Positions 56,778-64,000 of a stretch of DNA of 64,000 nt are shown here, piece by piece. The position numbers and the translations under genes are program-made. Each line of letters begins with the position of its first letter. Positions within the stretch are counted from its first letter, which is position 1. The notes under the pieces were generated by a model. It was not told the DNA's origin, did not search any database, and saw only the letters and a list, made by a program, of their open reading frames with translations. The stretch spans positions 248,001 through 312,000 of the forward strand of contig JAGFNQ010005259.1 in NCBI GenBank assembly GCA_024364735.1, written 5' to 3'. The stretch is from Boesenbergia rotunda. Its lineage: Eukaryota; Streptophyta; Magnoliopsida; Zingiberales; Zingiberaceae.

Positions 56778-57653
56778 TAAGCCAATAGCAATCTGCTTCA
56801 ACTGATCCACCGAGAACGAACCCATGCTCCCGAAACAGAGGAAAATCACGCTGCCGCGTGGCTGCGCATCCAACCACCCCACGCACGCGGGCCTTTCGCC
56901 CTTTCTTTCTCCGCTCGCGCCGACGACCAACGGACCGACGCAGTAGACACTCGGCATCCGACGGCCCGGAACGCACACGCCACTTCGAAGATTGTCGACG
57001 GCCTCTGCTTCGAAGTGATCGAACGAGTTGATAAGGATGGCGTCGGCGTCGGGTAAACGATCGAACTTGCGCACCATCTTCTTAAACATCTCGTTTTCGC
57101 GTTCCATCATGTGGCTGGGCATGTGGGAGGCCGGGATAGGGGGCATCCCCGGGTAGTGAAGCGGTGCGTGGCCGAGGTCTCCGAAGCTGACGTCCATGGC
57201 AGCGTGCATGGTCGGGAGGTAGAGGGCAACGCAGAGAGCGGAGGCCCCGGATGAGAAGAAGATGTGTTCGGAGTCGGAGCTCGGCGGTGACTTCGAGAGC
57301 GTCTGTGCAGAAGAAGTCGAGGACGACGGCGCGGACGTCCGATTCCTGGCAATAGGAAGAGAGGAATTGGAGGAACTGGGGATTGTTCGGCCTGACGGAA
57401 TCAAGGAATGATAATTGACTGGATGGGTGGTAGACGGATTCCGCCGGAGGCGGGAGCTGGTGGAAGGAGATGGTAGGGTGGGAGGCGGAAACTCGAGCGA
57501 CGAAGGGATCGAAGGAAGGGTGCTTTGTGGGAGAGTGCATGAGGACGACGACGGCGGCGAAGTTGTGGTGGATGAAGAGCTTGGCCAGCTCAACCATGCC
57601 ACGTGGCCCATGCCGTCCCCCGGATAGAACACCACCGTCGGCTTCTTAGCCAT
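56778..57653 (-). pseudogene. Front half of a UGT88-like UDP-glycosyltransferase gene, truncated by viral DNA
   Basis: From the ATG at 57653 the minus strand reads MAKKPTVVFYPGDGMGHVA, then after a frameshift VELAKLFIHHNFAAVVVLMH through VRAVVLDFFCTDALEVTAEL, then back to the first frame with FFSSGASALCVALYLP, HYPGMPPIPASHMP, LINSFDHFEAEAV and CVGWLDAQPRGSVIFLCFGS. This is the acceptor-binding N-terminal half of the family 1 glycosyltransferases that glucosylate small phenolics; the PGMPPIPASHMP block points to the UGT88 group. The gene stops after QLKQIAIGL; the UDP-sugar-binding PSPG motif is lost. Two compensating frameshifts keep the reading frame open into viral sequence. Confidence 0.88.
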
Positions 57654-57761
57654 TGATCTGGATGACGAAGAGGGAGATGAGGACGAAGAGGATGTGGCCT
57701 TGTCGACTGTATTTATACAGTCGGATGATGCAGCTTGTCAAATCTGAAATTTGACTACTAA
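57654..57761 (-). promoter_or_regulatory. Core promoter of the UGT pseudogene
   Basis: On the minus strand GACTGTATAAATACAGTCG at about 57701-57719 is a TATA box within a short palindrome, about 50-60 bases upstream of the ATG. The upstream DNA is replaced by a MITE from 57762. Confidence 0.6.
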
Positions 57762-58378
57762 AGGCATTCACAACCGTTTAACACCTTTAACGTTATAATA
57801 CCTACCACCTCATCAAAAAGTATGGGACCCACATACCACATACGCATTAACATTAAATCTTTATTCTCTCACATTCGTTTAACATTTAACCCCTATTATT
57901 TGTGGGGTCCACAGGCCACATACATATTCTCTCATATATACATTCTCTCACATATTAATTTTCTCACATATTCAATCTTATACTTACATATTTTTTATTT
58001 TCAATTAAATTTACCAATTTAAATAATTATTATTTAAAATAAATAATAATAATAATTTTAAATATATTTATTATTAATTGAAATTGAAATTAATTAAAAT
58101 TGAAATTAAAATTAATTAAAATTTAAATTAAATATTTTTTTTATTTAATGCGGCAGGCTTCATGCCTACCTGCTGCCTAATCGGTCTGCCATCAAGCAGA
58201 CCGATCAGGCTCCTGCCTGACCGATCAGGATGTCAGGTCATACGCGGATGAACACGTTCAAACATCTGAACGCGTTCATCCGCGTCAGCATTAACGCACG
58301 CTCCCACAACGCTTTTAACGGGGACAGCTCGTTAATCGAGCGTTATAACGCTCGATTAACGAGCCGTTGCGGATGCCC
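57762..58378. mobile_element. PIF/Harbinger-like non-autonomous element next to the UGT promoter
   Basis: The left end AGGCATTCACAACCG and the reverse complement of the right end GGGCATCCGCAACGG are inverted repeats flanked by TAA (57759-57761 and 58379-58381). The interior is AT-rich, with a GC-richer palindromic part at 58150-58370 (TGACCGATCAG, GCGTTCATCCGCG, GCTCGTTAATCGAGCG). No coding region. Confidence 0.68.
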
Positions 58379-58441
58379 TAAGCAATTGGACAACGCGCGA
58401 CGCCTGCAGTAGAAAAAATGAACAAGTGCACTGGATGTTTA

Positions 58442-58800
58442 CCAGTGCGGATCCTCTAGTCCGCACTGCCCTTTCCCCCCGGTCCACATTGCCCATATAA
58501 AATGAGACCTCACGTACTCTGCACGTGCCCATTCTCAAGTCAGCGTTTCTACCACAAAATCGCGTCTGCTTGCGTCAGGGATGATGGAGAGCTCCGGCCG
58601 GCGTCGGGGGCGATGGAGGTACTGGAAGGTTAGGGTTCGACGGTATTTGTTACGCTTGGGGAGAAAATCACAATTTTACGATAGAAATGCTGGCTTGAGG
58701 ATGGATATGTGCGGAGTACGAGAGATCTCATTTTATATGAGCGTTGTGAAGCAAGGACCAGGGCAGTGCGGACCAAGGATCCGCACTGCCGCACTGCTGG
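58442..58800. repeat. Fold-back element with long inverted arms
   Basis: The left arm (about 58442-58590) and right arm (about 58640-58800) are reverse complements with few mismatches: GTGCGGATCC...GTCCGCACTGCCC at the tips, then CATATAAAATGAGA, CTCACGTACTC and CTCAAG(T/C)CAGC(G/A)TTTCTA further in. The loop (58590-58640) is GC-rich with GGCGTCGGGGGCG. Each arm has a TATAAAA motif. No target duplication was identified. Confidence 0.7.
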
Positions 58801-59404
58801 GTTATGTACAAAGAAGTTAACGTAAGTAGTTACGTCGAGGAAATTGATATTATTTTTAAGCAACGCGAGAATTCACTCATTTTTAATTATTGATATTGTC
58901 CACAAATTTATTTTATGTATCATGCCATTAAAAAAACCTGCAATTTAAAAAAAACCTTTAACACCTGCAATTTACTAAAAGTGAATTTTAAATTTAAGAT
59001 TTTGATAACGTCAAACTGTCAAAGTGACTACCTTACCAGCAAATTAGCTGCACTTCGGGATTACGGTGACGGTGACGTTGACGTGGAAAGACGATTATTT
59101 ATTATTTTAAATATTTATAATTTAATTTTTAATTATGATATATTTTATAGAGATTATATTTTTAAATAGAGTATATGAATCCTGAGTTATTAGATTTTTA
59201 GATCATTCATTTTGAACATTTCCTGATTTTTCTTAATAGTCGATGAAAATTTTGTATGAGATCGAATTTCAAAATTTGATGTTATCCAACCTAATTAATA
59301 TTTTCTCCACGCCATATAATTATCATCTAATAAATAATATAAAACTTCAACCATGCAATCAGAATCCAATATTAGTGGATAAAATACAAAATAAACAATT
59401 TGGT
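58801..59404. other. AT-rich intergenic DNA, no gene seen
   Basis: Short A/T tracts with no conserved open frame. The 84-residue frame at 58915-59169 has no protein-like composition. Confidence 0.5.
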
Positions 59405-59882
59405 ATGATCCATTTGCTATGATCCCACGGAATGAACCAATAGTTAATACGTAGGTGTTATCAAAATGAAGTCTGAAAGTTAAAATTTGACAAAGTTAAT
59501 GTGTCCGTCCTCCCCACATACTAGTCACAGCATCCGGGCTAGTAGCCTCCGTGATTTACCTCTTCCGTATTGGTCCTGGGACGGGTTGACGGGGGCGCTG
59601 GGGGTGAGCGAATCGCCTTTAGCCAGCATGATCTATTTGTTATGTCCCTATGGGATGGACTGATGATTAATATATAGGTGTTGCTACCATGAGGTTTGAG
59701 GGTCAAAACCTGACAAAGTCAATGTGCCCCCCTCCCCACGCATTAGCCACAACATCCGACTATCCGGACTAGTAGCCCCCATAATTTATCTCCTCTGTGT
59801 TAACTTTGAGATGGATTGACAGAGATACTGGGAGTGAGCAAAATCATCTTTTACCACCATGATCTATTTGCTATCACCCTAT
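59405..59882 (+). mobile_element. Tandem pair of tRNA-like SINE elements
   Basis: Two units (about 59405-59640 and 59641-59882) share order and spacing: GGGATGGACTGATGATTAATA (A-box-like), TAGGTGTT, GTTTGAGGGTCAAAACCTGAC (B-box-like), AATGTGCCC/TCCTCCCCAC, a CCGGACTAGTAGCC block, GTGATTTACCTC, GGGGTGAGCG and CATGATCTATTTGCTAT. They are about 75 percent alike by eye. Fragments of the same family lie in DRP1 introns at 11957 and 13926. A Pol III-derived SINE family is the best reading. Confidence 0.55.
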
Positions 59883-60349
59883 TTCTACAAAAGATTAACG
59901 TACATCTATATCCAAAAAATAATTTAATACACCTCGGATTAGAAATCAATAGCTCTTCATGTTAGTGTGCACACGTTAGTGTGTGCAACTATGTAATAAG
60001 ATGTTTTTATGTATTTGTGAATAATTATTCAATATGGATAAATATTTATTATTAATTATTTATTTATTTTTATATGTATATGATTAATAATAAAGTTTCA
60101 TCGATTAATGATTATATTATTTTGAAAATAATCTTTTATTGGATAGATAATATATCTAGAGAAGATATAGATATCTAGATTAACACTAAGTATGACTAGG
60201 TGAAAATCAACTGAGGGATGGATATCCAAGTTGTACTTGGGGTGTCTTGAGTTTAGAGGTATACTGAACACGATCCACTTAAGAGAACATCACATATTAA
60301 GTATTATTGGTCGTTTGTCTTAATGAACGAGTGTAATTAATCTTTGTGT
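59883..60349. other. AT-rich intergenic DNA, no gene seen
   Basis: Nothing beyond short A/T tracts was found. Confidence 0.5.
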
Positions 60350-60445
60350 TGATGCAGTCTGACCCGATTTGTTATTTTGGTGTTGATATCAATTTAAGTT
60401 TGATTGAGTAAATTCGGCTTAAGTCCTGGTCGGGGTTGGGCACGA

Positions 60446-60880
60446 AGTCCCGGTGAGTGAAGCCGGGTGATGGAAATTCCGGTGAGTGAAGCCGGGTCCC
60501 GGTGAGTGAAGCCGGGTCCCGGTGAGTGAAGCCGGGTGATGGAAACCCCGGTGAGTGAAGCTAGGTCCCGGTGAGTGAAGCCGGGTGATGGAAATCCCGG
60601 TAAGTGAAGCCGGGTCCTAGCGAGTGAAGCTAGGTGGAAGAAATCTCGGTGAGTGAAGCCGGGTCCTAGCGAGTGAAGCTAGGTGGCTGAAATCCCGGTG
60701 AGTGAAGCCGGGTCCTAGCGAGTGAAGCTAGGTGACTGAAATCCCGGTGAGTGAAGCCGGGTCCTAGCGAGTGAAGCTAGGTAACGAAAACCCCGGTGAG
60801 TGAAGCCGGGTCCTAGTGAGTGAAGCTAGGTGACCGAAACCCTGGCAAGTGAAGCCAGGTCCTAGTGAGTGAAGCTAGGG
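60446..60880 (+). repeat. Minisatellite of short hairpin units
   Basis: About twenty 19-20-bp units of the form stem-GAGTGAAG-stem. Stems occur as CCCGG/CCGGG (most units), CCTAG/CTAGG (at least seven) and CCTGG/CCAGG (one), with the loop nearly constant (TGAGTGAAG or CGAGTGAAG). Pairs of units are separated by a spacer such as TGGCTGAAAT, making a composite period of about 49 bases. Confidence 0.9.
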
Positions 60881-60901
60881 TTGAGTTGGTCGGAGCTGGA
60901 T

Positions 60902-61385
60902 CGGTCTGGAGACCGATCAGGGAGTTGGCACGAACTCCTTGTTGTGGATCGGTCTAGTGACCGATCCAGGGAGTCTGATCGTTCTGGTGAACGATCAGGG
61001 AGAAAACAAAATGCTTCTGTTTTGGTCTCTGATCGTTCTGATAAACGATCAAAGAAGAGACAGTGGGTTTCTGGAGAAACCCTTGATCGGTCACCGTGAC
61101 CGATCAAAGGCCTCCTGGACCGATTAGGATGGGTCCTGATCGGTCCAGAAGTGGCATGATCGGTCACTGTGACCGATCAGGGCACACCCTGATCGGTCAG
61201 GTGACCGATCAGGTGTTTTTGGCAGTGAACCTGCGGGTTGTGGCCAGTAAGTTGATGGATTGGTCAGTGTGACTGATCCACGATCCTGATCGGTCAGTGT
61301 GACCGATCAGGGAGTCACTGGATCGATCAAGGAGATCCCTGATCGATCAGGGTCATTACTGATCGGTCTGGTGATCGATCAGTGT
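60902..61385. repeat. Cluster of GATCGGTC...GACCGATC palindromes
   Basis: About ten dyads of the type CTGATCGGTCA-(3 to 5)-TGACCGATCAG, including variants with changed but still complementary arms (TGATCGTTC...GAACGATCA near 60979; GGATTGGTCA...TGACTGATCC near 61257). They are spaced irregularly at 30-60 bp. Confidence 0.88.
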
Positions 61386-61787
61386 CTGATAACTTTAATT
61401 TGAATTGTTGGTAGACGTCTGATTTCGTTTTGGTTTCTTTATGAAAACTGCTGATTCCTTTTGATATGCTTTGCTAATCATCTGATAAGTGTACAAGTGA
61501 GACAGGGATGACTCAAACCAAGAAGGAGGGCCAAGTGGCGACTTTCGCTTCGGTCAGGTTTGCCCGTTTTCCCTTCGCAGGTTTCAACGGCTTCTGGCGC
61601 GGCTGGCAACTGACCGAGGCTCAGCTGAAGAGGTCTTCAGTGGACTGGGCGCTCTGTGAAGGTCAGTGGGTCAGGCTGTGGTTCAGTGGGAGCTGACGAA
61701 GCCTGACGATGATCAGCGAGGCTTAAGAGGTGGCTGGGGAAGCAGAGAAGGTAGAGCAACTGATCGCGGGCAAGCAGACACCGTGAG

Positions 61788-62262
61788 TAGGGGTGCAAAC
61801 GAGCCAAGCCGCTCGTGAGCTATTCGGATCTCGGTTTGAAAAATAGTTCGTTCGATTAAGTTAGCGAGCCGAGCTCGAGCTTAACAATATTTGGTTCGTG
61901 AGCTCGTGAACATGTTCGTTAAGAGGCTCGCGAACGTGTTCGTTAAGAGGCTCGTTTATCTTATTATATATTATTTATATATACATATATAATTAAATAT
62001 CACATAAATAATAAATAAAATTATATATAATTAATTATTATAATTATTTATTTAAAATGAGCTCGAATTAAGCTCGTTTAATTTTTAAACGAGCTTTTTT
62101 CGAGCCGAGCTCGAGCTGTTTAATTTTATTACGAGCCGAACTCAAGCTTAAGAATTAAAATTCGAATCGAACTCGAGCCCGAGCTCGAGCCTAAAAATAC
62201 CGAACCGAGCCCGAACTCGAGCCTCATACTGTTCGGCTCCGCTCGGCTCGATTACACCCCTA
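61788..62262. mobile_element. hAT MITE with exact 8-bp target duplication
   Basis: The left end TAGGGGTGCAAACGAGCC and the reverse complement of the right end TAGGGGTGTAATCGAGCC are inverted repeats. ACCGTGAG is repeated exactly at 61780-61787 and 62263-62270. The interior is built of GAGCTCG/CGAGCTC motifs around an AT-rich core. At 475 bp with no coding capacity, it is a typical hAT MITE and a fairly recent insertion. Confidence 0.9.
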
Positions 62263-62683
62263 ACCGTGAGAAGGAAGAGCTGAGTGAAGGCTCTTGCCAA
62301 GGTTGTGCTGTGTTGTTGCTTGTACTCTGTAAACGTTCTTCTTCGCTTGCTTGTGCTCTGTAAGAGTTTCTTAGTCTCTGTGCTTAATCGTATCATTATG
62401 TTGAGATTATTGTGGAGAGGTTTCTCCATCGAGAAGGAGGTTCCATTATATCCGGATTTCCCGGGGCTTGATCTGCCGATGATCAAGGGATCGCCCACCT
62501 TACGAGCACGCCAAGGAGTAGGGGCAAATTATCCCCGAATCTTGTAAACCCTCTAGTTAGCGTTTGTTATTTCTGTTTTCTATTTGTGTTCTTGTTTCTA
62601 TTTCTGTCTTCCGCTGCTAACCCTAATCGCAGAAACAAGAAAAGTTCAAAGAAGCAAGTGATTTGTGTGTTTGGCTATTCACA

Positions 62684-64000
62684 CTGTTGGGACCGGGTGC
62701 ATGTTGACATGGATGCGGGTTCGTAATTTTAAAATTGATTACGTGCAGCGGAAGGTTTAGTATAAATAATTTCTCTAAATCATTTAACCACACATCTAAG
62801 CATGCAATTTTATCTTGTGTAGACATGATCATATATTTGATATTTTGCAGAAACATAAACTAATTTACGTATTATATCGCGTAACTCGAAGGAAGGGACG
62901 AGATCTAACCGTAAGCGTCCCTTGGAAGCTCCGCCTCTATTCGTGTCCACGCTGAGTATCTTCGGGATGACTTCGCAAAGCCACGAGTTTCGTGTTCTCG
63001 AGAACTACTAGATTCTCCGAGAACGCGATGAGAAAAACCAAGAGAGAAGTCGGAAGACTAACCACAAAAGGATGGCCAGCTGGTGCTCCTTCTTGGGGCA
63101 GGTTGGCACACGGCAAGAAGGGGAGAAGAGGAGTGAAAGAGAGGGAGAGAGCTTATGCATTCATCTCTATGATTCACACCCAAGCCTTGCCTTGGGTCCT
63201 TTATATAGTGGCCTCTCAACCATCAAGCCTCTCAAATATGGAATAACTTATTCCATCATGTCAAGTTTGATTTTATATCATGGTTAAAATCATATTTTAA
63301 TTCATGATAAAAATCAATCAGGTCTCTTCTCTCTTATGGAATAAATTTCCTTATCATGGTAAATCAATCCATGATTGATTTTATAAAATAAACCAATCCA
63401 TGGTTCATTTTAATTTCCATGAAAAATAAACCAAACTTTGGTTTTTTATATAAAAAATTTATATCATCCATAATTTTATAAAACAAACCACACTTGGTTT
63501 ATTTTATAAATTGAACCAAAAACTTGGTTCTCTCCCTTTGTTGTGGCAAGCCAAGCAAAGAGGATGGAGGCCCTCTTTGGCCGGCCCATCCACGCCAAGC
63601 CCCAATGAATTAAACTTATTTAATTCATCTATTAAGTCTTTTAAAAGATTTAGCCATTTTACACTTCCGATGCGTCTTTGAAAAATTCAGATTCGACTTA
63701 TCGTTTGGCTCAACCAAACTTAATCTCTCTTGATTGGAAAATCTAATTTTCAACTCGTTTTAAATCCCTCGGATTACTCGTAGTGTGTGTGACTAAATAG
63801 ACTTTCCATTTATGTTGGTCGTCTATAATTAATCAATTAATTATAGAACGATCATGAGTGACACCTAGTAGTACATCATGATCCCCAATTAATCGAAAGA
63901 TCAACGGTTGACCTCAGAAACAATTCTGAAACCCTTCAGCAGCTATAATGAATCGTGACCCATTCCCTTCACCATCTTATACCCACTTGGTTCAGGACAT
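62684..64000 (-). mobile_element. LTR fragment, probably Copia type, continuing beyond the window
   Basis: Begins TGTTGGGACC on the plus strand. On the minus strand CACTATATAAAGGACCC (about 63195-63211) is a good LTR TATA box, with a GC-richer leader below it (62880-63140). The rest is AT-rich with TGGTTTATTTTA repeats (63370-63530). No protein domain is visible. The orientation is inferred from the TATA box. Confidence 0.5.

Larger units (their letters stand above)
60350..62683 (+). mobile_element. LTR-like retroelement block with hairpin minisatellites
   Basis: The block opens near GATGCAGTCTGACCCG and TGTTGATATCAATTTAAG, contains two repeat arrays (60446-60880 and 60902-61385), then a leader-like part (TGTACTCTGTAAACG, GCTTGTGCTCTGTAAGAG, TTTCTCCATCGAGAAGG, CCTCTAGTTAGCG) and ends near GGCTATTCACAC. 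This is the layout of a large Copia LTR. No PBS or protein domain is seen, so solo or truncated LTR is inferred. A hAT MITE is inserted at 61788-62262. Confidence 0.5.

Noticed and set aside
60446..60880. Possible CRISPR-like array (short repeats with spacers)
   Set aside because: This is plant nuclear DNA. The units are contiguous hairpins with repeated, not unique, spacers, and there are no cas genes.
60862..61167. Arg/Asp/Ser-rich frames on both strands
   Set aside because: They translate the GATCGGTC palindrome array and change with the repeat, so they are not genes.

Overview
The window is nuclear DNA of a flowering plant. Genes have GT-AG introns and plant-type products, and the spaces between them are packed with plant transposable elements. 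The very GC-rich first exon of the tetraspanin gene suggests a monocot. The badnavirus-like endogenous virus and the overall repeat style would fit Zingiberales (ginger/banana order), but that placement is inference only.

Left part (1-31.3 kb) is gene-bearing. It starts with the end of a Tat-type Gypsy LTR (1-551) and several small non-autonomous DNA elements. Four intact genes follow: a 15-exon dynamin-related DRP1C/E gene (5857-15393, +), a 4-exon plastid/membrane zinc-ribbon protein of unknown role (15863-20242, +), a 2-exon TET1/TRN2-like tetraspanin (26157-28089, +) and the SKIP/SNW splicing factor gene (29141-30925, -, uninterrupted coding region with a probable 5'UTR intron). Between the second and third genes lies a decayed plastid-type pyruvate kinase pseudogene (21425-25871), itself interrupted by an LTR fragment.

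Middle part (31.4-46.4 kb) is retrotransposon land. A Tat-lineage Ty3/Gypsy element (5' LTR 34524-35663; gag-pol to 44521) is split inside its second RNase H domain by a 3,697-bp CACTA transposon (39310-43006) with a clean 3-bp target duplication. The CACTA carries exon-like pieces of at least three unrelated host genes: a tRNA-splicing endonuclease SEN subunit, a CS/NudC-like protein and adenosine kinase. After pol comes an eleven-unit 165-bp tandem array, and then the element is cut off by viral DNA instead of a 3' LTR.

Right-middle (46.4-57.7 kb) holds two badnavirus-like endogenous pararetrovirus segments joined tail to tail. Segment A (+, 46405 to about 50866) has an uninterrupted capsid-protease-RT-RNase H frame plus an overlapping small ORF4. 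Segment B (-, 56777 to about 50867) has the same region with two nonsense codons, followed by the promoter, tRNA-Met primer site, ORF1, ORF2 and the movement-protein part of ORF3. The shared regions form an inverted repeat with arms of about 3.7 kb and two convergent viral promoters. Segment B is fused in frame to the front half of a UGT88-like glycosyltransferase pseudogene (56778-57653, -).

Right end (57.7-64 kb) has no host gene. It contains a TAA-flanked MITE, a fold-back element, a tandem pair of tRNA-like SINEs, a retroelement LTR-like block with remarkable hairpin minisatellites, a hAT MITE with an exact 8-bp target duplication, and another LTR fragment.
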